NCBI GenBank assembly: GCA_017847835.1
Contig: JAGASH010000003.1
Span: forward strand, 1 to 64,000
DNA: 64,000 nt
DNA from: Oscillospiraceae bacterium
GTDB lineage: Bacteria > Bacillota > Clostridia > Oscillospirales > Ruminococcaceae
Direction of reading: 5' to 3'
Positions within the stretch are counted from its first letter, which is position 1, and each line of letters begins with the position of its first letter. Both the position numbers and the translations under genes were made by a program. This document shows positions 1 to 8,768 of the stretch, piece by piece. Under the pieces are notes generated by a model that worked only from the letters and a program-made list of their open reading frames with translations, ran no database searches and was not told the origin of the DNA.

Positions 1-130
1 AAAAGAACAGCCGCTTTAGCGGCTGCTCGTGAGTAAGATGCGGTTGCCAGACTCTCAGTGTGCCTTCAGGCACGAGCCGGTAATACGCCCTTGAAGGGCG
101 AGTGCAAACCACCAGCTTAGCTGGTGGTTT
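1..130 (+). ncRNA. 3' part of a multi-hairpin structured RNA or transposon end (HEARO/omega-RNA-like?)
   Basis: Four consecutive perfect hairpins are visible: 8-25 (7-bp stem, loop TTTA), 60-73 (5-bp stem, loop TTCA), 86-100 (6-bp stem around a short loop) and 106-130 (11-bp stem, loop TTA). The single-stranded linkers GAGTAAGATGCGG and GAGCCGG lie between them. From memory this layout recalls the 3' half of HEARO RNAs, the IscB-associated omega RNAs, which can also occur without their nuclease gene. No IscB or TnpB gene follows here, and the 5' part is outside the window. The alternative is the palindromic end of an IS200/IS605-type element. Strand is assumed from the HEARO resemblance. Confidence 0.4.
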
Positions 131-153
131 TGATTTGTGGAACGCTTGACTGT

Positions 154-394
154 TCATTTTTGCCGGATTCGAGCCGGCAAAAATGTTGGGGAACACCCCG
201 CCGGGGTTTTCCCCAAACCCTTTTCCGCAAGGGGGGAAACTCTTGTTTCCCCCCTTGAACCCCCTTTGCGCTTGCTAACGCGTTTTGTCGCGCTTCGCGC
301 TCTAGTCCGCGACTTCGTCGCGAGTGCCTCCGGCGGTTTAAAACCTTTTTCTGAAGAAAAAGGTTTTAAAAATTCCAAAAAGACTTTTTTCGCT
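154..394 (-). repeat. Dispersed hairpin-mosaic repeat, copy A (inverted)
   Basis: Read on the minus strand this stretch repeats the module order of copies B (13275-13530) and C (17080-17322). It starts with an AAAAAGTCTTTTT palindrome, then a CCTTTTTCTTCAGAAAAAGG hairpin, then CCGCCGGAGGC. It continues with small GC hairpins, a hairpin with fixed loop AAGA inside a G-run/C-run stem, a CCCC/GGGG hairpin, and a final CATTTTTGCCGG/CCGGCAAAAATG hairpin. Two small GC hairpins stand in the opposite order from copy C. Open frames crossing the copies are in different frames, so it is not protein coding. It lies just downstream of the flotillin gene. Confidence 0.8.
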
Positions 395-414
395 GCGCGG
401 TGCACTAGTGAGAG

Positions 415-1962
415 TTATACCGTCTGCTCGGGTTTTTCGTCAATCGCGGGCTTTTCCGAATTTATCCCGCTCGCAATCGCCTTACCCTGCACAAACGAAT
501 TCACCATCTGCTTCAAGTCAATACCCAGACCGTCGAGCAATCCCGATGAAGCCTGCGTTGTTGCCTCAGTGATATCCTTGACCAGCTTTGACGTGTTTCC
601 GTCGCCGTACATCGTGATTTTATCAATGCTTTCAAGCGGCTTTGCAATCGCTGCCGCAATCTCGGGCATTTTCTCGAAATACATCTGCAAAACTGCCGCT
701 TCTTCCATCTTCTTCATAGCCTCAGCCTTCTTGTCAAGACCTTCCGCCTCAGCAAGAGCCTTTGCACGAACAGCGTCCGCTTCCGCAACACCCTTTGCAC
801 GAATACCTTCCGCTTCCTGTTCGGCTGCAAATCTCGCAGCTTCTGCCTTAGCCTTAGCGGCAGCAGCCTCGTTCTGTGCCGTTACAAGAATAGCGGCAGC
901 CTCGTTTTTCTTGATTTCAAGTTCAGCCTCTGAACGACGGATTTCCTCATACTTCTGAGCCTCTGCGCTCTGCTGAGTTGCATAGAGCTTAGCGTCAGCG
1001 TTCTGCTGAGCCGCGTATTTCTGAGCCTCGGCTGTCTTTTTAACCTCGGCTTCGAGCGCGCGCTCTTTAATCTCGGCTTCTTTTGCCTTGATTTCAACCT
1101 CTTTTTCCTGCTTTGCGATATTCGCGTTTGCCGTCGTGATTTCGATAGTCTTGCGCTGCTCTTCCTGTTGAATTGTATAAGCAGCGTCCGCCTCAGCTTG
1201 TTTGATATCGGCAGCGCGCTTCAGCTCTGCCTGCTTGATTGCAAGCTCGTTCTGGCGCTCTGCAATCGCGGTTTCCGAGTCAACTCTTGCGTCGTTTGCC
1301 TTGCGGTTAGCCTCAGCCTGAGCAATCTTGATATCGCGCTCCGCCTCAGCCTTGGAAATCGCAGCTTTTTTGCGGATTTGCATTGTGTTGTCGATACCCA
1401 TATCGTTTATCACACCGTTCTCGTCCACGAAATTCTGAACGTTGAACGAAACGATTTCAAGTCCCATAGCCTTGAGGTCGGGGTCGGCGTTCTGACGAAC
1501 CTTTTCCGCGAAAACCTGACGGTTTGAAATCATCTCTTCGAGGCGCATCTGACCGACGATTTCACGGATATTACCCTCGAGAACCTCTCTTGCAACAGCA
1601 GTGACATAGTTTTTGTCCTTGTTGAGGAAGTTCTGCTGAGCTTTTTCGATGATTTCCTTTTCGGGTGAAATCTTGACGTTTACAACCGAGTCAACCTTGA
1701 CGTTAATGTAATCGCCCGAAGGAATTGAGGTCTGGGTTCTTACGTCAACGCTCATCAGCGCGAGGTCGAGCACGTCGCAGCGCTCAAAGAACGGGAGCTT
1801 TACGGCAGCCTTTCCTATAACAACCTTTGCTTTTCTGCGCAGACCGCTTATGATAAGCGCCTGGTCGGGGCGCGCCTTGCGGTAGCCCGTGAGAAAAATC
1901 AGCACAACAACTATCGCGACAATAATTACCGGAATAACCCAGCCCGGAAGGTCTTTAAACAT
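415..1962 (-). CDS. Flotillin-like SPFH-domain membrane protein
   Basis: 515 residues from the ATG at 1962; GAGGAG sits 8 nt upstream, so the in-frame TTG at 1980 is rejected. One N-terminal membrane segment (about residues 7-25, rich in V and I) is followed by an SPFH/band-7 domain (about 28-200). A long Ala/Glu/Lys/Gln coiled coil with the flotillin-type EAE and KAEAE repeats runs to about residue 420. Known family role: scaffolds in functional membrane microdomains, as with B. subtilis FloT. No NfeD-type partner is adjacent. It is monocistronic, with its own promoter at 2010-2039 and copy A of the hairpin repeat behind it. Family assignment is firm; cellular role is inferred from the family. 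Confidence 0.92.
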   Translation of the reverse strand: MFKDLPGWVIPVIIVAIVVVLIFLTGYRKARPDQALIISGLRRKAKVVIGKAAVKLPFFERCDVLDLALMSVDVRTQTSIPSGDYINVKVDSVVNVKISPEKEIIEKAQQNFLNKDKNYVTAVAREVLEGNIREIVGQMRLEEMISNRQVFAEKVRQNADPDLKAMGLEIVSFNVQNFVDENGVINDMGIDNTMQIRKKAAISKAEAERDIKIAQAEANRKANDARVDSETAIAERQNELAIKQAELKRAADIKQAEADAAYTIQQEEQRKTIEITTANANIAKQEKEVEIKAKEAEIKERALEAEVKKTAEAQKYAAQQNADAKLYATQQSAEAQKYEEIRRSEAELEIKKNEAAAILVTAQNEAAAAKAKAEAARFAAEQEAEGIRAKGVAEADAVRAKALAEAEGLDKKAEAMKKMEEAAVLQMYFEKMPEIAAAIAKPLESIDKITMYGDGNTSKLVKDITEATTQASSGLLDGLGIDLKQMVNSFVQGKAIASGINSEKPAIDEKPEQTV

Positions 1963-2009
1963 AATAAATTCTCCTCTCAAAAAAGTGTATTTTGCTGAAA
2001 TCTGTTATT

Positions 2010-2039
2010 ATTATACACCTTATAACATATTGCTGTCAA
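2010..2039 (-). promoter_or_regulatory. Sigma-A promoter of the flotillin gene
   Basis: On the minus strand TTGACA (2039-2034) is followed after 18 bp by TATAAT (2015-2010). The transcript would start about 40 nt before the ATG at 1962. Confidence 0.8.
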
Positions 2040-2265
2040 GGGCTTCGGTTTTTTGAATATGTTAAAAGTGCACAAATTGCGTAAAATCCCGATTGACCTT
2101 GTTTTACAGCTGTATTTGCGAGAAAAAGCTTGGGTTTTGAGGAATTTTTTGTGCAAAATATATATTGTTTTTTATGTTAAAAAGAGGTAAAATAAGTAGC
2201 GGGTTGTCAAAAAACCGGATGCGGTTTTGGGGGACAGCCCGATAAACGTATAAATGGTGATTGAA

Positions 2266-2574
2266 ATGGATTTTTTACGCGAAATAATCACAATGGATAA
2301 TTCGGCGCAGACGCGTGTTGAAAGCGCGGTTTTCAAGCAGAAGCAGCGCACGGACGAGTTCGGCGAGAGCAGTGCCCGCGAGCGCGAGAAAAAGCTTGAA
2401 ACCGAGCGCGAGCAGAACGCTGCTTTCAAAGAGGAGCAGGAAAAGCTGCTTGAACAGCGCCGCGAGAACGCAAAAAATACTCTTGAAGCGCGCATTTCGG
2501 CTCTCGACAAGCGATTTGCTGAAAACGGAGAGCGCTGGCGTTCGGAGATTTTAAAGCGGATTACGGAGGAATAA
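2266..2574 (+). CDS. V-type ATPase subunit G/H (peripheral stalk)
   Basis: 102 residues, almost entirely a charged coiled coil rich in E, K, R and Q, typical of the G/H (NtpF-type) stator subunit that pairs with subunit E. The start chosen is ATG 2266, because GGTGA at 2257-2261 fits as its ribosome-binding site; an upstream in-frame ATG at 2254 is the alternative. It is the first gene of the nine-gene ATPase operon, and GGAGGA at its 3' end serves the next gene. No strong promoter is obvious. TTGTTT-17-TAAAAT at 2165-2193 is a weak candidate. The assignment rests on composition plus operon position. Confidence 0.75.
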   Translation: MDFLREIITMDNSAQTRVESAVFKQKQRTDEFGESSAREREKKLETEREQNAAFKEEQEKLLEQRRENAKNTLEARISALDKRFAENGERWRSEILKRITEE

Positions 2575-2575
2575 T

Positions 2576-3604
2576 ATGTACGCGTCAAACGGCGTTACGG
2601 CAAAGTGCCGCGCGGTTTTCGGGCATCGCCTCACGGCTCTCGATTACGCGCAGCTTGCCGCAAAGGAAAACGTCCCGCAGATTTGCGACTATCTGAAAAC
2701 CGTTCCGCGATATGAAAAAGCGCTCTCGTCGGTTAATTCTGGCGCAATTCACCGCGGACAGCTTGAAGCGCTTCTCGCTAAAGCCTCGTTTGATGTATTC
2801 GAGAGCTTTCGCAAATTCGACTATACAAAAAGCCGCGGATATTTCTCGTTTATCGTCGAGCGGCTGGAAATCGGGCAGATTGTGTCGGCAATCGCAGCGG
2901 TTTATACGGGCAGCGCAGACGCTTATATCGCGGCTGTTCCGATGTATCTGAACCGCTATACGAAAACAAATCTTCCCGAGCTCGGCAGAGCGAGAAACTT
3001 AGCTGAGTCAGTCGAGCTGCTTGAAGGAACGACTTACATCAAGGTGCTGCGCGAGCCGCTGATAAACGCGGTTCAGAGCGGAAAGCTCGATATCGGAGAG
3101 ATTGAGCGCAGTCTATTGAACGATTATTATTTCAGGCTGCTGAAAAGTGCCGATGAAAACTTCCGCGGTGCGGAGAGAAAAGAGTTCAAGCGGGCAATCC
3201 TGCGGTCGGTTGATATGGAAAACGTGGTGACGTTATACCGAAGAGCGCAGTTTTCCGGAACAACCCCCGAAAACCTGAAAAAGTCGCTTATTCCGTTTAA
3301 ATACAAGCTTCGCGATGATGTCATCGAGGAGCTTATCGCGGAAAAGGACATAGAAGCCGTGAGAAAGCGTCTGGAGAAAATCGGTTATCACAGCGATACC
3401 GAGAGCTCGACCGTCGAGCAGCTCACAGAGCGCATAAGCCAGAAATTCTACGAGAAAACGCTTCATCTTTCGTCGCACGCGTCTGTCGCTTATTTCGCGC
3501 TCACGGAGAGTATGTGCACGGAGCTTCGCAACATCAGAACGGTTGTCGAGGGAGTGCGCTACGAAATGGACGGCACGGATATAATGAAAATGCTGGTACT
3601 TTAA
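2576..3604 (+). CDS. ntpC: V-type ATPase subunit C (central stalk, d-type)
   Basis: 342 residues, the usual length of the V/A-type C (d/AC39) subunit, which caps the membrane rotor and couples it to the central stalk. The protein is mostly helical and opens with the family-like YASNGVTAKCRAVFG segment. ATG 2576 is 1 nt after the preceding stop, with GGAGGA at 2565-2570. Its early position, between G/H and I, differs from the Enterococcus hirae ntp order, where C follows E. Confidence 0.88.
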   Translation: MYASNGVTAKCRAVFGHRLTALDYAQLAAKENVPQICDYLKTVPRYEKALSSVNSGAIHRGQLEALLAKASFDVFESFRKFDYTKSRGYFSFIVERLEIGQIVSAIAAVYTGSADAYIAAVPMYLNRYTKTNLPELGRARNLAESVELLEGTTYIKVLREPLINAVQSGKLDIGEIERSLLNDYYFRLLKSADENFRGAERKEFKRAILRSVDMENVVTLYRRAQFSGTTPENLKKSLIPFKYKLRDDVIEELIAEKDIEAVRKRLEKIGYHSDTESSTVEQLTERISQKFYEKTLHLSSHASVAYFALTESMCTELRNIRTVVEGVRYEMDGTDIMKMLVL

Positions 3605-3634
3605 TAATGAAAAACCTTTAAGGCGGTGATATAT

Positions 3635-5593
3635 TTGGGAATAGAAAAAATGTCGCTGATTTCGGTTGACGGACCGTCAAAGTCGCTGGACGCGGCTCTT
3701 ATGGCTTGCTGCGAGAGCGAGGTATTCCACATCGTGACAAATGGCGCGGTTGTGCGAAATCTCGGCGAGCAAAACCCCTACAAGGGCATTCTTGCAAGGG
3801 TGCGCGATATGGCGATTAATCTGAAAATTCCCGTTAAGGACGCGGATTTTTCGCAGGTTGACTGCGAAACCGCAGAGGATTTCGAGAACTATCTCGGCGA
3901 TATCTCAAAGCGTTATGACGAGCTGAACGAGCAATATGCCGAGGTTGAGCAGACGCTGCGTGAGCACCGCGAAACCGACGCTTACGTTCGGCATCTGCAC
4001 GGACTTGACGTGCCGTTTTCGGAGCTTTTCGCGATGAAGTACGTCAAAATGCGTATCGGCAGAATGCCTCTCGACAACGAGGAAAAACTTCAGTATTACG
4101 CGACAAAGTGCTTCGTTTTTCAGGAGTTTGAGAAAACGGAAGATTACGTCTACGGAATATATCTTGTTCCCGTGCAGTACGTTGAGTTCGCGGACGAGCT
4201 TATGACGTCGCTTGGATTTGAGAGGACGCGGCTTCCCGATTATCTTGAAGGCGACGCGGAAATCGCCGACCAAAAACTCCACGCGCTGATTGAAGCCGAG
4301 GAAAAGAAAAAGGAAGACCTCGAAAAAGAGCTCGCGTATTTCGCGGACAGCCTCACGGACGATTTTTCTGCAGTTTTGTGCAAGCTGCGCTACAAGAGCG
4401 AGGTAAACGAGCTTCGGAAAAAGGTTGTTATATCGCACGGACGGTTTTCATTCTCGGGCTACTGTCCCGCGAAAAACTCAAAGGAGCTTCGCACGGCAAT
4501 CGTCAAAAACGCGAAAAACGTTCAGTGTACGGAAATTCCCGTTGACAAGAAGCACGCTTCTCCCGAGGTTCCCGTAAAGCTGAAGAACAACTTCTTTACG
4601 CGGCCTTTTGAGATGTTCACGAAAATGTACGGACTTCCCGTTTACGGCGGATTTGACCCGACGCCCTACGTTGCGATAACGTATATGCTGATGTTCGGCA
4701 TAATGTTCGGCGACGTCGGACAAGGCTTGCTGATATCGCTGCTGGGATTTATCCTCTCGAAGAAAACCAAAAACGGGCTTGCTCCCGTGATGACAAGACT
4801 TGGTATTTTCTCGGCGCTTTTCGGCTGTGTTTACGGCTCGGTTTTCGGTATCGAAACGATAATAACGCCGATTTTCCACCGTGCGGATATCTGGAACGGC
4901 GTCTGCGATATGATGGGAAATCTCGGTATCCCGCGTCACCCGAGCAACATCTTCCAAGTTGCGACGGCAGTGCTGATTTTCGCGCTTTTTGTGGGAGTTG
5001 TGCTGATACTGATTTCGATGATTTTGAACACGGTCAAGAACTTCAAGGCGAAAAAGCTCGGCGAAGCGCTGTTTGACGTAAACGGCGTTGCGGGAATTGT
5101 GCTTTATGCGTCGCTGATAATCGGTCTTGCAGGCTCGCTTATGTACGGTCTGCCGATTATGAGCGTGCCTTATGTGCTTTGTCTGATTGTGCTGCCGGTT
5201 CTTCTGATTTTCTTCAAGACGCCTCTCACGGCTCTTGTAACGGGAAAGAAAGCCGAGAAATTCAGCATTGCCGAGAGCTTCATCGGTATTTTCGAGGGAG
5301 CTTTGAGCTTCCTGTCGAACACGATGAGCTTTTTGAGAATAGGCGGCTTTGTTCTCTCACACGCGGGCTTTATGCTGGTTGTATCGCAGCTTGCGGGCGC
5401 GGCTCAGCCGAATGCTCCCGTCACCGCCGGAATGGTGATAACCTACATCATCGGAAACCTTGTGGTTATGGGTATCGAGGGCTTGCTCTCGGGAATACAG
5501 GTACTCAGACTTGAATTTTACGAGGTATTTTCACGTTTCTATGACGGCGGAGGAAGCGAATTTGCACCGCTGAAAATAAAATCTCATTTTTGA
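3635..5593 (+). CDS. ntpI: V-type ATPase subunit I (a-type membrane stator)
   Basis: 652 residues. The N-terminal half is cytosolic with paired coiled coils (about 70-130 and 200-260). The C-terminal half, from about residue 330, has seven or eight membrane helices. The helix holding SNTMSFLRIGGF carries the conserved arginine (near residue 568) that lines the ion path opposite the rotor carboxylate. The start is TTG 3635, placed just after AAGGCGGTGAT (3620-3630), giving the family-typical beginning MGIEKM. GTG 3626 lies inside that ribosome site and is rejected. Part of the ATPase operon. Confidence 0.93.
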   Translation: MGIEKMSLISVDGPSKSLDAALMACCESEVFHIVTNGAVVRNLGEQNPYKGILARVRDMAINLKIPVKDADFSQVDCETAEDFENYLGDISKRYDELNEQYAEVEQTLREHRETDAYVRHLHGLDVPFSELFAMKYVKMRIGRMPLDNEEKLQYYATKCFVFQEFEKTEDYVYGIYLVPVQYVEFADELMTSLGFERTRLPDYLEGDAEIADQKLHALIEAEEKKKEDLEKELAYFADSLTDDFSAVLCKLRYKSEVNELRKKVVISHGRFSFSGYCPAKNSKELRTAIVKNAKNVQCTEIPVDKKHASPEVPVKLKNNFFTRPFEMFTKMYGLPVYGGFDPTPYVAITYMLMFGIMFGDVGQGLLISLLGFILSKKTKNGLAPVMTRLGIFSALFGCVYGSVFGIETIITPIFHRADIWNGVCDMMGNLGIPRHPSNIFQVATAVLIFALFVGVVLILISMILNTVKNFKAKKLGEALFDVNGVAGIVLYASLIIGLAGSLMYGLPIMSVPYVLCLIVLPVLLIFFKTPLTALVTGKKAEKFSIAESFIGIFEGALSFLSNTMSFLRIGGFVLSHAGFMLVVSQLAGAAQPNAPVTAGMVITYIIGNLVVMGIEGLLSGIQVLRLEFYEVFSRFYDGGGSEFAPLKIKSHF

Positions 5594-5620
5594 TTAAAAA
5601 GAGTTTTGGAGGAAAACAAA

Positions 5621-6064
5621 ATGAATATTGCATTGATTATTATTCTGCCTTTGATTGCTGTGGCTCTGATTATGGCGCCGATTTTTGCGGCAATTCTCCG
5701 CAAGCGTTCCGGCAAAACCGTTCACCCGAAGCGTGCCGTTGTTGCAAACATTGTTTCGTTCTTCGGAGTAATGCTCACTATGACAATTCTCCCGCTCACC
5801 GGTGCATTTGCGGCTGAAACCGCTGACGCTGCTGCAAACGCTGTTCAAACCGGCTCTGACGGCTTGAAGTATCTCGCGGCTGCACTTTCAACGGGACTTG
5901 GCTCAATCGCTGCGGGAATTGCGGTTGGAGCAGGCGCTCCTGCGGCTATCGGCGCGATTTCCGAGAACGAAAAGTCTTTCTCAAAGGCACTGATTTTCGT
6001 TGCACTCGGCGAGGGCGTTGCGATTTACGGTCTGCTTATTTCCATTCTGATACTCTTCGGTTAA
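5621..6064 (+). CDS. ntpK: V-type ATPase proteolipid subunit K (c-ring)
   Basis: 147 residues from ATG 5621 (GGAGG at 5608-5612). There are four hydrophobic segments. The C-terminal pair forms a canonical c-type hairpin: a Gly/Ala-rich helix, a polar loop with SENEKSF, then a helix with ALGEGVAIYG, whose Glu is the likely ion carboxylate. The N-terminal pair is poorly conserved and has no acidic residue in its helices. Residues used as sodium ligands in Na-type rotors (Gln on the first helix, Ser/Thr after the Glu) are absent, which favours proton over sodium coupling. That last point is inference. Confidence 0.88.
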   Translation: MNIALIIILPLIAVALIMAPIFAAILRKRSGKTVHPKRAVVANIVSFFGVMLTMTILPLTGAFAAETADAAANAVQTGSDGLKYLAAALSTGLGSIAAGIAVGAGAPAAIGAISENEKSFSKALIFVALGEGVAIYGLLISILILFG

Positions 6065-6077
6065 TTTTGGAGCGGAT

Positions 6078-6386
6078 ATGAAATTTTTCCTGATAAGCGA
6101 CAACACGGACACGCAAATCGGTATGCGAATTGCGGGAATTGAGGGTGTTGTTGCGCACACCGAAAAAGAGGTCAGCGAAGCGCTTGACGAAGCGGTTTCC
6201 GATGAAGATGTAGCGGTTGTGCTTATGACGCAGAAAACCGCCGAACTTTGCGCAGAGCGGGTTTACGAAATAAAGCTGAACCGACGCAGACCGCTTGTGG
6301 TTGAAATTCCCGACAGACACGGCTCGGGCAGTGTTACCGAGGCAATCGGAAGATACGTTGAAGAGGCAATCGGCATCAAGCTCTGA
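6078..6386 (+). CDS. ntpG: V-type ATPase subunit F (central stalk)
   Basis: 102 residues, the standard size for the small Rossmann-like F subunit (NtpG in E. hirae naming). It opens with a beta strand and the KFFLISDNTDTQIGMRIAGI motif. A hydrophobic strand VAVVLMTQKTAE in the middle and a P-rich VVEIPD strand follow. It sits in the axle with subunit D. ATG 6078 has a GGAG-type site in the 13-nt gap after subunit K. Confidence 0.9.
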   Translation: MKFFLISDNTDTQIGMRIAGIEGVVAHTEKEVSEALDEAVSDEDVAVVLMTQKTAELCAERVYEIKLNRRRPLVVEIPDRHGSGSVTEAIGRYVEEAIGIKL

Positions 6387-6401
6387 TTGAAAGGTATTTT
6401 T

Positions 6402-6995
6402 ATGGATTTGAATACATTAAACGCGTCCAAAATGACGATGTTCAGAAATGCGGTAAACCGCAGCGCTGACCGTGAAATCGAGGAGCTCACCGCGAAAATC
6501 CGCGAACAGCGCTCGGCTGCCGAGCGTATCCGTGAGGAAAACGAGTCGCGCGAGGCTATGGCGGCGCTCAAAAGCGAACGCTCCGAAATGGAAGCGAAGT
6601 TCAGAAAAGAGCTCTCGCGGTGCGATTACGAGGTGAACAAGGGTGTTCTCGCTCACAGAAAAGAGCTTGTCGGAGAATTTTTCGGCAAAATCGAAGCGGA
6701 TTTGCGGGAGTTTTCCGAGAGCGAAAAGTATAACGATTTTCTGAAAAAACGCATCGAAAAAGCGGAAAAAGCGCTCGGAAACGAGATTGTTATTCTCGCG
6801 GCGAAAAAGGACGTCGAGCGGGTTTGCGGGCTGACAAAGCACGAGGTTCGCGCCGACAGCACGATTGTGCTGGGCGGAATTTGCGCGCTTGATGAAAAAC
6901 GCGGGCTTTTCTGCGATTTTTCGCTTGACAGAGCCCTTGAGGACGAGCGCGAGGCTTTTGCCGAAAAGCGCGAGCTGATGACGGCGGAAATCTGA
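6402..6995 (+). CDS. ntpE: V-type ATPase subunit E (peripheral stalk)
   Basis: 197 residues from ATG 6402, with AAAGG at 6390-6394. An N-terminal charged coiled coil (residues 15-95) leads to a globular alpha/beta C-terminal domain containing VLGGICALDEKRG, matching the E subunit that, with G/H, forms the stator. The gene follows F and precedes A, a rearranged position compared with Enterococcus, where E precedes C. Confidence 0.85.
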   Translation: MDLNTLNASKMTMFRNAVNRSADREIEELTAKIREQRSAAERIREENESREAMAALKSERSEMEAKFRKELSRCDYEVNKGVLAHRKELVGEFFGKIEADLREFSESEKYNDFLKKRIEKAEKALGNEIVILAAKKDVERVCGLTKHEVRADSTIVLGGICALDEKRGLFCDFSLDRALEDEREAFAEKRELMTAEI

Positions 6996-7011
6996 AGCTG
7001 GGGGATTTGAT

Positions 7012-8766
7012 TTGGAAAACACGATTTATTCGATAAACGGACCTGTCGTTAAAGCGGCGAACACAAAGGATTTCTCGATGCTCGAGATGGTGTACGTCGG
7101 CGAGCGCAGGCTTATCGGCGAGGTTATCGGAGTTGCCGATGATTTCACGACAATACAGGTTTACGAGAACACCGCGGGACTTAAAATCGGAGAGCCGATT
7201 TTCGGCACGGGTGCACCTGTCTGCGCGACTTTGGGACCGGGTATCATCTCGAACATTTTCGACGGAATTGAGCGTCCTCTGCGCGATATGGTGAAGGACA
7301 ACGGCGCTTTTGTTGCCGAGGGAAGCCACCTTTTTGCGCTGGATGAGGAAAAGCAGTTTGATGTAACCGTGACCGTGAAAAAGGGTGACAGGCTTGTTGG
7401 CGGAGATGTGTACTGCACAACGCCCGAAACCCCGCTTATCACGCACAAATGTATGCTCCCGCCCGATATGAGCGGTGAGGTAACCTTTGCGGCGGAAAAC
7501 GGAAAATACCGCGTGAACGACGTGATTATCCGTTTGAAAACGGCTGACGGCGAGGAAAAAGAGCTGACAATGGTTCAGCGCTGGGCTATCAAAAAAGCGC
7601 GTCCGTGCGCGGGCAGACTTCCGTCAACGCGTCCGCTTATCACGGGACAGCGTGTTATCGATACACTTATACCGATTGCAAAGGGCGGCGCTGCGGCAAT
7701 TCCCGGCGGCTTCGGCACGGGAAAAACCGTCACCCAGCACCAGATTGCAAAGTGGTGTGACGCGGATATCATCGTGTACATCGGCTGCGGTGAGCGCGGA
7801 AACGAAATGACGCAGGTTTTGGAGGAATTCGGCGAGCTTATCGACCCGAAGTCCAACCGTCCGCTTACCGACAGAACCGTGCTTATTGCGAACACCTCGA
7901 ATATGCCCGTGGCAGCGCGCGAAGCGTCTATTTACACGGGAATTACGCTCGCGGAGTACTATCGCGATATGGGCTATCACATCGCGATTATGGCAGACTC
8001 CACTTCACGCTGGGCTGAAGCTCTGCGCGAGATTTCTGGACGACTTGAAGAAATGCCCGCAGAAGAGGGCTTCCCTGCGTACCTGCCGTCAAGACTTTCG
8101 GAGTTTTACGAGCGCGCGGGCTATGTCAAGAATTTGAACGGCACCGAGGGCTCGGTGACGATAATCGGCGCGGTTTCTCCGCAAGGCTCGGACTTCTCGG
8201 AGCCCGTTACCCAGAACACAAAGCGTTTCGTTCGCTGTTTCTGGGCGCTGGACAAGTCGCTTGCCTATGCGCGTCACTATCCCGCGATTGACTGGAACAG
8301 CAGCTATTCCGAGTATGTCGAGGATTTGGCTGACTTTTACAACGAGATTTCGCCCGACTATACGGCGCTTCGTCAGGAAATCGCAAACATTTTGCAGGAA
8401 GAAGCCAAGCTGATGGAAATTGTAAAGCTGATTGGCGCGGATGTCCTGCCCGACGACCAGAAGCTGACGATTGAAACGGCGAGGGTTGTACGCGTCGGAT
8501 TTTTGCAGCAGAACGCAAATCACCCCGACGATACCTATGTTCCGCTCCCGAAGCAGCGTTTGATGATGAAGGTGATTTCGGTGCTTTACCACAAGTCGCT
8601 TGACGCGCTGAAAACGGGTGTTGTACTGTCGGATATTTTCTCGCTCGGACTTTTCGAGAAAGCGACTAAGATGAAATACGATATTCCGAACAGCAGGCTC
8701 GAACTGTTTGACGGGCTGATTTCGGAGATTAACGAAAAGATTGACGCTCTTAACGCGGGGGTTTGA
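7012..8766 (+). CDS. ntpA: V-type ATPase catalytic subunit A
   Basis: 584 residues, the usual length. The P-loop GGFGTGKT is at residues 232-239, preceded by the A-subunit non-homologous insert. Downstream GCGERGNEM and [13 protein letters not shown] are the conserved nucleotide-site motifs. The start is TTG 7012, with GGGGGAT at 7000-7005. It hydrolyses or makes ATP at the A/B interface. It is followed by subunit B, whose ATG lies 3 nt after this stop. Confidence 0.96.
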   Translation: MENTIYSINGPVVKAANTKDFSMLEMVYVGERRLIGEVIGVADDFTTIQVYENTAGLKIGEPIFGTGAPVCATLGPGIISNIFDGIERPLRDMVKDNGAFVAEGSHLFALDEEKQFDVTVTVKKGDRLVGGDVYCTTPETPLITHKCMLPPDMSGEVTFAAENGKYRVNDVIIRLKTADGEEKELTMVQRWAIKKARPCAGRLPSTRPLITGQRVIDTLIPIAKGGAAAIPGGFGTGKTVTQHQIAKWCDADIIVYIGCGERGNEMTQVLEEFGELIDPKSNRPLTDRTVLIANTSNMPVAAREASIYTGITLAEYYRDMGYHIAIMADSTSRWAEALREISGRLEEMPAEEGFPAYLPSRLSEFYERAGYVKNLNGTEGSVTIIGAVSPQGSDFSEPVTQNTKRFVRCFWALDKSLAYARHYPAIDWNSSYSEYVEDLADFYNEISPDYTALRQEIANILQEEAKLMEIVKLIGADVLPDDQKLTIETARVVRVGFLQQNANHPDDTYVPLPKQRLMMKVISVLYHKSLDALKTGVVLSDIFSLGLFEKATKMKYDIPNSRLELFDGLISEINEKIDALNAGV

Positions 8767-8768
8767 AA

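Noticed and set aside
137..958. 273-codon open frame across repeat copy A and the flotillin 3' end
   Set aside because: It runs through the hairpin repeat and then antisense to the flotillin coiled coil; no motif.
2041..2253. Strong promoter for the V-ATPase operon
   Set aside because: Only weak matches (TTGTTT-17-TAAAAT at 2165-2193; TTGTGC-18-TATGTT at 2149-2178) are visible, so none is annotated.
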